From the NCBI GenBank assembly GCA_022432975.1, contig CM039505.1, positions 22,079,338 through 22,143,337 on the forward strand: DNA of 64,000 bases, read 5' to 3'. Shown one piece after another: positions 46,790 through 58,101 of the stretch; position 1 is the stretch's first letter, and every line of letters starts with the position of its first letter. Below the pieces are notes generated by a model. The model saw only the letters and a program-made list of their open reading frames with translations. It was not told where the DNA came from and searched no databases. Position numbers and translations under genes: made by a program. Source of the DNA: Begonia masoniana (taxonomy: Eukaryota; Streptophyta; Magnoliopsida; Cucurbitales; Begoniaceae).

Positions 46790-49188
46790 GTATTGATATA
46801 ACTGTGCCGAAAGGCGTATTGTATTGGCCGAAAGGCGTATTGTATTGGCCGAAAGGCGTATTGATATAACTGTGCCGAAAGGCGTATTGTATTGGCCGAA
46901 AGGCGTATTGTATTGGCCGAAAGGCGTATTGTATTGGCCGAAAGGCGTATTGATATAACTGTGCCGAAAGGCGTATTGATATAACTGTGCCGAAAGGCGT
47001 ATTGTATTGGCCGAAAGGCGTATTGATATAACTGTGCCGAAAGGCGTATTGTATTGGCCGAAAGGCGTATTGATATAACTGTGCCGAAAGGCGTATTGAT
47101 ATAACTGTGCCGAAAGGCGTATTGTATTGGCCGAAAGGCGTATTGTATTGGCCGAAAGGCGTATTGTATTGGCCGAAAGGCGTATTGTATTGGCCGAAAG
47201 GCGTATTGATATAACTGTGCCGAAAGGCGTATTGATATAACTGTGCCGAAAGGCGTATTGATATAACTGTGCCGAAAGGCGTATTGATATAACTGTGCCG
47301 AAAGGCGTATTGATATAACTGTGCCGAAAGGCGTATTGTATTGGCCGAAAGGCGTATTGTATTGGCCGAAAGGCGTATTGATATAACTGTGCCGAAAGGC
47401 GTATTGATATAACTGTGCCGAAAGGCGTATTGATATAACTGTGCCGAAAGGCGTATTGTATTGGCCGAAAGGCGTATTGATATAACTGTGCCGAAAGGCG
47501 TATTGATATAACTGTGCCGAAAGGCGTATTGATATAACTGTGCCGAAAGGCGTATTGTATTGGCCGAAAGGCGTATTGATATAACTGTGCCGAAAGGCGT
47601 ATTGTATTGGCCGAAAGGCGTATTGTATTGGCCGAAAGGCGTATTGTATTGGCCGAAAGGCGTATTGTATTGGCCGAAAGGCGTATTGTATTGGCCGAAA
47701 GGCGTATTGATATAACTGTGCCGAAAGGCGTATTGATATAACTGTGCCGAAAGGCGTATTGTATTGGCCGAAAGGCGTATTGTATTGGCCGAAAGGCGTA
47801 TTGTATTGGCCGAAAGGCGTATTGTATTGGCCGAAAGGCGTATTGATATAACTGTGCCGAAAGGCGTATTGTATTGGCCGAAAGGCGTATTGATATAACT
47901 GTGCCGAAAGGCGTATTGATATAACTGTGCCGAAAGGCGTATTGTATTGGCCGAAAGGCGTATTGATATAACTGTGCCGAAAGGCGTATTGTATTGGCCG
48001 AAAGGCGTATTGTATTGGCCGAAAGGCGTATTGTATTGGCCGAAAGGCGTATTGTATTGGCCGAAAGGCGTATTGATATAACTGTGCCGAAAGGCGTATT
48101 GTATTGGCCGAAAGGCGTATTGATATAACTGTGCCGAAAGGCGTATTGATATAACTGTGCCGAAAGGCGTATTGATATAACTGTGCCGAAAGGCGTATTG
48201 TATTGGCCGAAAGGCGTATTGTATTGGCCGAAAGGCGTATTGATATAACTGTGCCGAAAGGCGTATTGTATTGGCCGAAAGGCGTATTGTATTGGCCGAA
48301 AGGCGTATTGTATTGGCCGAAAGGCGTATTGTATTGGCCGAAAGGCGTATTGTATTGGCCGAAAGGCGTATTGTATTGGCCGAAAGGCGTATTGTATTGG
48401 CCGAAAGGCGTATTGTATTGGCCGAAAGGCGTATTGTATTGGCCGAAAGGCGTATTGTATTGGCCGAAAGGCGTATTGATATAACTGTGCCGAAAGGCGT
48501 ATTGATATAACTGTGCCGAAAGGCGTATTGTATTGGCCGAAAGGCGTATTGATATAACTGTGCCGAAAGGCGTATTGATATAACTGTGCCGAAAGGCGTA
48601 TTGATATAACTGTGCCGAAAGGCGTATTGTATTGGCCGAAAGGCGTATTGTATTGGCCGAAAGGCGTATTGTATTGGCCGAAAGGCGTATTGATATAACT
48701 GTGCCGAAAGGCGTATTGTATTGGCCGAAAGGCGTATTGATATAACTGTGCCGAAAGGCGTATTGATATAACTGTGCCGAAAGGCGTATTGATATAACTG
48801 TGCCGAAAGGCGTATTGTATTGGCCGAAAGGCGTATTGTATTGGCCGAAAGGCGTATTGTATTGGCCGAAAGGCGTATTGATATAACTGTGCCGAAAGGC
48901 GTATTGTATTGGCCGAAAGGCGTATTGTATTGGCCGAAAGGCGTATTGATATAACTGTGCCGAAAGGCGTATTGTATTGGCCGAAAGGCGTATTGTATTG
49001 GCCGAAAGGCGTATTGATATAACTGTGCCGAAAGGCGTATTGTATTGGCCGAAAGGCGTATTGTATTGGCCGAAAGGCGTATTGTATTGGCCGAAAGGCG
49101 TATTGTATTGGCCGAAAGGCGTATTGTATTGGCCGAAAGGCGTATTGATATAACTGTGCCGAAAGGCGTATTGTATTGGCCGAAAGGC
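46790..49188 (+). repeat. Two-unit tandem array, 104 perfect units (LTR L)
   Basis: I counted 61 units of 21 bp and 43 units of 26 bp; 61x21 + 43x26 = 2399 bp, exactly the span, so no unit is damaged. All end in GCCGAAAGGC; the 21-mer has GTATTGTATTGG before the shared part and the 26-mer has GTATTGATATAACTGTG. Order is irregular, with runs of up to ten short and five long units. GCC-GAAA-GGC is a three-pair stem with a GNRA tetraloop. Long ORFs on both strands arise only because the units lack stops. Confidence 0.97.
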
Positions 49189-50180
49189 GAAATCGATATA
49201 AAAACTAAAGAAGGGCAAATCGTCAATTAGCATTTAATTAAGTGATTATTACTTAAAGGCAAAAAGCCTAAAGATTTCACATTGAAAATCGATTCCAGAG
49301 AGCAAAAACCCTCGCGAAACCCTCTCTGCCAGCCGCCGACGATTTCAGCGATCCGACGACTCTACTCCGTTTTCTCCTCCCGTTCGTGTCCGTTCTTTTC
49401 ACGTTTCTCCTCCTCTCGCAACTCTCGGTATTACCTTTAATCTTGAGCTTTTATTTCGACGTTTGTAAGCGTTTTTCGACAATAGGGTTTCGGTAAATTT
49501 CGATAAATGTCCGGATTAAAGGGCGCCTCAAATTTAATTGGTTAGATGCCGGGTTAAGTATAGTTGCATGTATTGACTTATTGGCGAGTTAGAACGATTT
49601 GGACAATGTTAGAAATCGAGAAAATTCGAGAATTTAGGGTAAACTCGTATTTTGGATTTTCAAGAGCCGAGAGTAGATCTCTCGATAATGTAGTACAATG
49701 AATCGAATTATAGCTTTAGGAAGTTCTTTAGTTAAGGTTTTGACAATTTGGACGTTTTATAACTTAAATTCGTTTTAACGTCAATATTGTGTTTTACTTC
49801 AGACAAACATCGCTCGTGGACGGAGCTTGAGCTGCTTTGGTCACGAGGTAAGTTCTCGTGATCTTCTTTGGCCGATTGGCCTACACCATACGTCGAACGT
49901 CGTCTCGAGGATTTTGGTGACGCACTAGTTTATATTGCTTTGGTTGGGTAGCTAGGATTATTTGTTTTATAGATTAGGTTTTACAGTCTTTGATGGTATA
50001 TGTTATTGCTTGTTTACAGTATGATATTGAACTGTTCATGCATCACTGGTTTTAAAGAAAAGCATGAAAACGAACTTCCGCACAGAGTTTTAAAGATAAC
50101 GTAAAGTATTGCATCGGCCGAAAGGCTTATCGTTCATCGGCCGTAAGGCTTAGTGATCATTGGCCGTAAGGCTTATTGTG
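49189..50180 (+). repeat. Second copy of the promoter-leader block in LTR L
   Basis: It repeats about 45787-46780, including TATA-like box, leader, donor, micro-exon and stem. The copies differ by many single-base insertions and deletions (for example in 49340-49600) but are almost identical from about 49605 to 49920, an uneven pattern. Confidence 0.88.
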
Positions 50181-50537
50181 TATTGGCCGAAAGGCGTATT
50201 GTATTGGCCGAAAGGCGTATTGAACATAGTATTGGCCGAAAGGCGTATTGTATTGGCCGAAAGGCGTATTGATATAACTGTGCCGAAAGGCGTATTGATA
50301 TAACTGTGCCGAAAGGCGTATTGATATAACTGTGCCGAAAGGCGTATTGATATAACTGTGCCGAAAGGCGTATTGAGCATAGCATTGGCCGAAAGGCGTA
50401 TTGTATTGGCCGAAAGGCGTATTGAGCATAGCATTGGCCGAAAGGCGTATTGTATTGGCCGAAAGGCGTATTGAGCATAGCATTGGCCGAAAGGCGTATT
50501 GTATTGGCCGAAAGGCGTATTGAGCATTGCATAGTAA
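50113..50537 (+). repeat. Second array in LTR L, with 28-bp and 49-bp units
   Basis: Units of 21 and 26 bp recur, plus a 28-bp unit containing GAGCATAGCATTGG. The order 28+21 repeats three times, a 49-bp higher-order unit (about 50368-50514). GNRA-type GCCGTAAGGC hairpins open the array. Confidence 0.92.
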
Positions 50538-51069
50538 GATAAATTAAAGCATGGTTTTATTGAACTCATACGCACAGCATGCATCGCATTTACTAGAGCT
50601 TACTGAGATTTTTATCTCATAGTGTATTGTATGGTGTAGGTGATCTAGATATCGAGGATCCAGGTGAGGATGAGATTCCTCCTCCTGAGGCATGAGTCCG
50701 GTTGATCGAGGATGGCTGCGGTGGTGTGCTGGCGCAGTCGAGGCTTTACTGACCCGTGGGGATAGTATGTACAGAGCTTTGAGGGTCTTTTTGGGGTATT
50801 TGGGCTGATAGCTTTATAGACATTATAGGATGTTTAGGTAATGACATTTGTTTTGAAATTCTGGAACTGTTTGGTTGTATAGCGTTTTAAATGATTTTGT
50901 AAACTGTATTTGAATGTTTCAGGATTGGTGCGGATATGCTCGAGTTTTTGAGCTATCCACGCCAATTGTTTTTAGGAAGTTTTATCACGTATTGCCTGAG
51001 TGGTATGTTTAGCAATGATCGGGAATGAAATCGAAAGAATATTGAAATGTTTAGGGTGCTAGAATGTGA

Positions 51070-51380
51070 GGGAGAAAGAGGAATTTGCTCTCTGGAATCG
51101 GATTCCAGAGAGCTGAAAGTTAAAGTGTTTTGCTCTCTGCTGTGGTAAGAAAAGATTAGGCAAAATACAGAGGGCAGAGGGAGTGAATCGCTGCACCAGT
51201 CGTTGCACAACGCAGCGACTGAGCGCTGCACAACGCAGCGCCCGATCGCTGCAATGTGCAGCGATGCAGCGCCTGATCGCTGCACAATGCAGCGATCGCG
51301 CGCTGCATTGTGCAGCGCACACGGAGACCGTGCGCTGCAAATGGCAGCGCCCGGTCGCTGCTGCTTTTCGAGGGCAGAAT
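51070..51380 (+). repeat. CTCTCTGGAA and GCAGCGA palindrome cluster (LTR L)
   Basis: A GCTCTCTGGAATCGGATTCCAGAGAGC-type hairpin is followed by about twelve alternating CGCTGCA and TGCAGCG half-sites, several forming perfect palindromes such as CGCTGCATTGTGCAGCG. Confidence 0.9.
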
Positions 51381-53467
51381 TTCGATTCTGCCCTCCCTCT
51401 TTTCAATTTGATTTTTTTAAAGTTTTAATTAATGTTTTAAGTTTTAATTATTTATTAAACGTTTTGTTTTAAATGCTTTCAAGGTTCAATTTCAATTCCG
51501 ATTTCGATTCTGGTTTCGATTTCGGTTTAGATTCTGCCTAGAGTTTAGTTAAAATTATTAGGATAAAAAAAAAAATAGTACGGAAAATACGGGTACAGTA
51601 TTAGGGTCGTTACAGTTTAAACCAAAACGTTTTACATACAATTACCAAAACGTTATCTAACCCCTATCCAGATCCAAACAACCTAAATATTCTATACAAT
51701 TATCAGATGAAAACATCCCAAAATAACCCCAGAGTCCATACATACATCCCCACGGGTCATATCGCGCCTCGACTACTCAGCGCACTCCCACGGCCATCAT
51801 CCATCAACTGTCCCGACATCAGGAGGAGGAACGTCGTCCTCACCTGGATCTACGTCACCTAGCAGATCACCTACACCATACAGACACATATGAGATATTG
51901 AAATCTCAGTAAGCTACGTAAATGCAGATGCAGACGTGCGTATGCAATTCAGAAATCATGCTCAGATTCAGATTACAGATACAGAATTACAGATTACAGA
52001 TTCATTACGTCACAGACAGACAGAATCATCACCGAAACCTCTACCCACTAAGCAGAGAGGGCCCATCCAGCGATCGGACTACCCTTTCCACCTAGAGAGG
52101 GGGGGTACACGCTTGCAACACGCACAGCCGTGCCTGAGCTCCATCCCGCGTGACCAGATACAGACAGATTACGTTTATTCATTCAGATTTCGTTACAGAT
52201 TTCATTTCAGATATACGTTCCTTTTCTTAAAAACACGTGCAGAAATTCCTTTTCATGACTTTCGAAAACGTGATGCATAAACAGTTCATATCAGCGGAAA
52301 GTAAACAAACAACATACATATTAACCAGACAATACAACATAACCTAGCTACCCAACCTAAACAACGTAAAACAAGGAACCCTCAAGGATCCTTGATATGA
52401 CGACGAGGTATGGTGTAGACCTTTCGGTCAAGCAAGTCACGAGAACTTACCTTGAGTGCGCTGGATCTCAAGCTTCGTCCACTGGAGTCGCGTGTCTGAG
52501 GTAAAATACGATATTTGTCGTTAAACCCAATTTAAACGATTAAATGTCCAAACTAATAAAATCATTAATTTAACAAATCGAAGCTTTTAAACAACGACAC
52601 AACGCTCGATAAATCTGGAAATCCATATTACGAGTTATTTCCGAAAACCCAAAAATTCTATAATTTATACTTTTTTACAAATTGGTTTATCTTCGTCCAA
52701 TAACGTCCAATACGTTCGATATATACTTAATCAAGGCTAACCTATTAATTACGAACCCTAATTCGCGTTTTTCGTCGAAACCCTAATTGAAACCCTAACC
52801 CTAAATCGAACCGAAAACTCGAAATAAACGCTCAGAGATTGGGGCTACATACCGAGGGTAGCGAGAGGAGAAGAAATGACGAGGAACGGAGGAGAAACGG
52901 AGGAGAACGGAGGTCGGAAGTCGAAGGATCGTCGGCGGCCGCGAGGGAGAGAATGCTCTCTGTTCGTGAACGCCAGAGGAGAAAAGAGAGAAAGTGAGGG
53001 AGAGAAAGAATTTGTGATGTTTTATAAAATTGATTTTACAAATTACCGTTTTGCCCTTCTTTGATTTTTATATTGATTTCGTCGTTCGTTTCGTTAATCG
53101 TCCAACGATTCGGATTCTCGAAAACTCCATATTTTGCCAATGATTCCCATTCATTACCAGGGCTCTATTAAGACTGTCCGTTCGTGATTCGGACCTCGTT
53201 TCCTATTTTTACGAGAACGTCTTTTACGCTACGAAAAGTGTATTTACTCGGAATATAGTGTTTGATATCTGAAAATTCCCGTAAATTCCTTAAAATTCTT
53301 ATTATTCGTTAGAATCGTAATGACGCTTTCTTTTTGTAAAACGGACCTGATTTGACATAGATACAAAAACGCCAATAATAATAATAATAATAATATAATA
53401 AAAGGTCCGTACAAACCGGATATTACATTCTACCCTCCTTATTCAGAATTTTGTCCACAAAATTAAA

Positions 53468-56400
53468 CTACACAAACAGATCAGGATACTTAGTCATCAT
53501 ATCCTGCTGTCGTTCCCACGTCGCCTCTTCCACCTCGTGATTCCGCCATAGAACTTTGACTAGCGGAATTTCTTTGTTGCGTAGAACCTTGATGGAATGC
53601 TCCAAAATACGTACTGGCCTCACCTCATAGCTCAAGGTAGGCTGCACCTCGATCTCTGTAGCCTCCACGATATGCGACGGATCGCGCAAGTACTTCCGAA
53701 GCATAGATACATGAAATACGTCGTGGATACCCTCCATAGAAGCCGGAAGCTGCAATCTGTACGCCAACTTCCCGATCCTCTTCAGAATAGGAAAGGGCCC
53801 CACATAACGAGGGTTTAACTTACCCCTCCTTCCAAATCTCGCAACGCCCTTGAACGGAGAAACTTTCAAATAAACCTCATCGCCTTCCTCGAACTCTAGC
53901 TCTCTCCGTCTGGTGTCAGCATAGCTCTTGTGTCTGCTCTGAGCTACCTCAATGCGCTGTCGGATAACGGCAATCTTCTCTGCCGTCTGCTGCAGAATCT
54001 CAGGTCCAACGACGCTGGCCTCGCCAACCTCGTCCCAATACAGCGGAGATCTGCACTTTCGACCATATAAGGCTTCATACGGAGCCATATCGATAGTAGC
54101 CTGGAAGCTGTTGTTGTACGAGAACTCGATCAGTGGCAAATACCTGCTCCACGATCCTTGAAACTCAAGCACACACGCTCTGAGCATATCCTCCAAAATC
54201 TGATTCGTCCTCTCTGTCTGACCATCAGTCTGAGGATGAAACGCTGTGCTGAAGTTAAGCTGAGTCCCCATAGCTCTATGCAAACTCTTCCAGAACTTCG
54301 ATGTAAACCTCGGATCTCGATCCGAGACAATAGAAACCGGCACTCCGTGCAACTTCACAATCTCCTGTACATAGAGCTCTGCGAGCTGATCCATAGAAGA
54401 CGTCATCTTCACAGGCAAAAAGTGAGCCGACTTTGTCAATCGGTCCACAATAACCCAAATGCCGTCATGGCCTCGCGTAGTCCTCGGGAGCCCCACAATG
54501 AAATCCATGGAGATCTGCTCCCACTTCCACTCCGGAATCGGCAGTGGCAATAACGTTCCGGCAGGCCTCTGGTGCTCGGCCTTCACCTGTTGAGAAACTA
54601 AACAGGTCTCGACATACTTGGTCACCTCTCTCTTCATGTTCGGCCACCAGAAGTGTTGTTTCAAATCCCGGTACATCTTGGTACTCCCCGGGTGCACAGA
54701 ATATGCCGAGGAATGTGCCTCGGCCAATATCTCCTTCTTCAGATCCTCGTCGCTAGGCACGTACCACCTATGCCTGAACTTCAGAATACCATCCTCCGAT
54801 AAATGGAAATCCGACGAGTCTCCCAATGTCATACTAGATCGAAGCTCCATACACTCCGAATCACTCTGCTGAGCCTCGCGTATACGATCAAGAATAGTTG
54901 GCCTGAGAGAAATGTTGGCAAGCATATAGGACAACTCTGCCACTATCTCCACGTCGAATCTCTCAATCTCAGACCGCAGCGTAACTGACATCGCTGCTAA
55001 TGATGGCTGACTCGCAGAAGGCGGCACTCTACTCAATGCATCAGCTACCTTGTTCGCCTTTCCTGGGTGGTACTTGATATCAAAATCGTAATCATTGACG
55101 AACTCAAGCCATCGCCTCTGTCGCATGTTCAGCTCCTTCTGCGTAAATAAGTACTTCAAACTCTTGTGGTCGGAGAATATCTCGCACTGCTGCCCATATA
55201 AGTAATGTCTCCATATCTTCAGTGCGAAAACCACAGCTGCTAGCTCAAGGTCGTGTGTGGGGTAGTTCTACTCATACGGCTTCAGCTGCCGAGATGCATA
55301 AGAAATAACCTTCCCTTCCTGCATCAATACACAACCGAGTCCCACTCCCGATGCATCACAATAAACACTGTACCTGACACCTTCATCAGGTAGCGCCAGT
55401 ACTGGGGCAGTGGTCAATCTCTGCTTTAACTCCATAAAGCTGTCATCACAAGCAGACGACCATACAAACTTCTCGTTCTTCCGAGTCAATCGTGTAAGAG
55501 GAAGTGCGATCTTCGAGAATCCCTCTATAAACTTCCGATAATAACCGGCCAATCCGAGAAATCCACGCACCTCATGTACGTTCTTCGGCTGTGGCCAATC
55601 TCTGACCACCTGAATCTTGCTCGGATCCACAGAAACTCCGTCCTGTGATATAATATGGCCCAGAAAACTCACTCTGTCAAGCCAGAATTCGCACTTAGAA
55701 AACTTCGGATATAGATGATGCTGACATAACGTGCTCAGAACTATCCTCAGATGGTCCTCGTGCTCTTCCTTCGTCTTAGAGTAAATCAAGATGTCGTCGA
55801 TAAACACCACAACGAACTTATCCAGGTACTCTCTGAAGACACGGTTCATCAGATCCATAAACGCTGCAGGAGCATTAGTGAGTCCAAAAGACATGACAAG
55901 GAACTCATAATGCCCATACCTCGTTCGGAAGGCCGTCTTTGGTATATCATCCATCCGGACCTTCAGCTGATTGTAACCCGAGCGTAGATCAATCCTGGAA
56001 AATACTCGGGCACCCTGTAGCTGATCAAATAAGTCGTCAATCCGGGGCAGTGGATACTTATTCTTCACTGTGAGCTTATTCAGCTCCCTGTAGTCGATAC
56101 ACATCCTGAGGGTCCCATCTTTCTTTTTAACAAACAGAACGGGCGCACCCCAGGGTGATACGCTAGGTCGGATGAAACCCTTCTCTAACAATTCGTCGAG
56201 CTGAGTCCTCAACTCCTTCAACTCGGCTGGTGCCAATCGATAAGGGTTCTTAAACCTCGGTGCAGAGTTAGGATAGACGTCAATAGTGAACTCAATCTCC
56301 CGGTCCGGTGGTAATCCGGGAAGATCATTAAGAAAGATGCCAGAAAACTCTCTGACAATAGGAATATTGCTCGGCTTCAATCCGCTGAGCAACTGACAAT

Positions 56401-57937
56401 CAAAGACAGAGGCCAAATAAATAGAGCACGCACCTTTGAACTGCTCGTTGACCTCCATGGAATAAGAAATAGGCGAGCTACTCAATCTGCTCATCGCCTG
56501 ATAAGAAAACTCAGCTTTACCCGGAGGTTGAAAGGTGACAATCCCGGATTGACAGTCGATGGTGGCGTAGTGCTGTGCAAGCCAGTCCATCCCCAAGATA
56601 AGATCATAGTGCTCGATGCCCATAACAATAAGGCGAGCATAGAGGGTGCGATCCCCAACCGAGATAATATTGCCCTGGACAATACGACCTGACTGCATAC
56701 GCTCTCCTGAAGGTAGCATCACGCTATACTCGCATTCTGCTAACTCAGGCGCAAGCCTCAATCTCGACACACAAGTGGTGGAAATAAAAGAATGTGTAGC
56801 CCCCGTGTCTAGTAAAGAAAATACAGGAACGCCAGTAACCAGTATAGTACCTGCTATCACGGCTGGCTGATCCTCGTTGTCACCATCTCCAGGCTCAATA
56901 AGTGCGAATATCCTCGGCGTAACTCTCCTCTGATCTCCGCCTAACTGATCACGGCCCTGCAGCGGACAATCTCTGACAAAGTGGCCAATATCTCCACATC
57001 TATAACACTTGTTCGTGCCAACTCGGCACTCGCCACCATGCTCCTTCTGGCACCTGGGGCACCATGGCATCGGAGGAGCCCCCTGTACTTGCTTTCCCTT
57101 GCCTCTATCGTTACCTCCCTCAAGAGGTCTCTTCACACCCCTAGGCTGTGGCTGAGGTGGCTGTGCTCTAGGCTGCCATCCCTGATTCCGAGACTGAGGA
57201 CGGATCTCTCGGAAGAAGCCCTTCGCTGGCTCCCTCGGTCTAACACAAGTGGCCCTGGCAGCCTCTATGTCCAGAGCTCTAGCTGTGATGTCAGAAAAGG
57301 GTACGTCGATAATACCTGAGACCACAACATGCATCCGTATCTCCGGATTAAGTCCCTCCATAAACTGGTGCACCTTCTCCTCGTTATCGCTGACAAGACG
57401 AGGTGCAAACCTGGACAATGCCTCAAACCTCCGAATATAATCCGCAACTGAACCAGTCTGCTTCAGCTACGTAAACTCGTTCCTTTTGGCCACTCTCACT
57501 GTGCGGCTGAAATACTTGTCGAAGAATAAGAACTTGAATCGATCCCAAGTCATAACTGATACGTCCGTCGTTGCCTTGATGGAATCCCACCAGAAACGGG
57601 CATCCATCGCTAAGTGAAAGGTAGCATACGCCACCTTGCTCCCGTTCCCAACCTCGGCATAAGCCAACATATCCTCCATCACCCGGATCCATTCCTCGGC
57701 ACGCGTCGGATCCGATGACTGGCCTTCGAATACTGGAGGCCGTAGGCCTTGAAACCTCTGCATGCCCAGATTACTGGGGACTACCAGCTCCTGAGCTCTC
57801 TGATTCTCTCGCTGTTGCTCTCGATTTACTAGGTCCGTAATCTGCTGCGCTTGCCGGTCCATATGCTGGGACTGGCGGTCTAACAACTCCGTAAGGCGAT
57901 CCATCGCGTCGTCTCTAGGATCCCTTCCTCGAACCAT
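53468..57937 (-). pseudogene. Gag-Pol polyprotein of element B (two premature stops)
   Basis: One frame of 1490 codons begins MVRGRDPRDD. It has a capsid-like region, knuckles [12 protein letters not shown] and [14 protein letters not shown], protease with [10 protein letters not shown], reverse transcriptase with [21 protein letters not shown] and FIDD, RNase H with YCDAS, integrase with [16 protein letters not shown] and TERTNQILE, a GPF motif and a chromodomain ending at TAA 53468-53470. Stops are TAG at 57467-57469 (in the capsid, QLKQTG in A) and TAG at 55268-55270 (RNase H, EQNYPTH in A); both correspond to Gln codons, so one C to T each. The integrase zinc motif reads CLVSQQ where A has CLICQQ, losing one zinc ligand. 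The frame is otherwise free of shifts. It is 1489 aa with stops read through, four more than A. Confidence 0.95.
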
Positions 57938-57950
57938 ATTTATAAAAATC

Positions 57951-58014
57951 CTATAAAATTTAAAACAAGTAATCTCTAAGAAACAAAATCAAATAAAGCT
58001 ATAAACAGACTTAC
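57951..58014 (-). other. Putative 64-nt intron before B gag
   Basis: On the minus strand it begins GTAAGTCTG and ends AATTTTATAG, 13 bases before the ATG. Confidence 0.6.
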
Positions 58015-58084
58015 AGTTGATGAAGGATGTCCGCGTAGTGGCTGTGCAGTCGAGCAGTCTACAGAATCGATTTTAAAACCCGGG

Positions 58085-58097
58085 GGCTCTGATACCA
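58085..58097 (-). promoter_or_regulatory. Primer binding site of B
   Basis: On the minus strand TGGTATCAGAGCC lies four bases from the LTR end. Confidence 0.93.
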
Positions 58098-58101
58098 TAA
58101 A

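Larger units (their letters stand above)
45434..51614 (+). mobile_element. Solo LTR L (6181 bp), expanded by arrays and a duplication
   Basis: It runs from TGTAATATCC to GGGTCGTTACA and lies inside B's LTR in opposite orientation. Its ends match the reverse complement of B's LTR ends, so it is the same family. There is no coding interior or PBS, so it is a solo LTR. It is more than twice the B LTR length because of a 2399-bp array (46790-49188), a second copy of the promoter-leader block (about 49189-50180) and a second, shorter array (50113-50537). Two U3 modules lie at 45434-45770. Confidence 0.9.
44683..53427 (-). mobile_element. Element B 3' LTR, interrupted by L
   Basis: The parts are 44683-45433 and 51620-53427. 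The LTR runs from TGTAACACCCC to CGGATATTACA. Minus-strand landmarks: TATA-like box near 53064-53073, micro-exon-like block 52451-52495, stem GACCGAAAGGTC at 52418-52429, CAGATTACAGAT repeat at about 51958-52025, hairpins at 44935-45180, AAT/ATT microsatellite at about 53380-53400. Confidence 0.94.

Noticed and set aside
46744..49233. Two overlapping ORFs of over 800 codons on the minus strand, plus shorter plus-strand ones
   Set aside because: They are read through the 21/26-bp array, whose units lack stop codons in several frames. The products are simple repeats and the frame changes with unit type. No start context or conserved domain supports coding.
51059..51472. Cys/Ala-rich ORFs (110-115 codons)
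   Set aside because: They translate the GCAGCGA palindrome cluster of LTR L in overlapping frames on both strands, with no recognised domain.
51936..52280. 114-aa ORF also present at 59253-59597
   Set aside because: It is duplicated only because it lies in both LTRs of B, and it overlaps the CAGATTACAGAT minisatellite and LTR landmarks. Conservation is explained by recent LTR identity.
52876..53064. 62-aa basic ORF at the CT/GA-rich leader of the B LTR (also 60193-60381)
   Set aside because: It lies antisense to the element's own leader and is present only as the two LTR copies.
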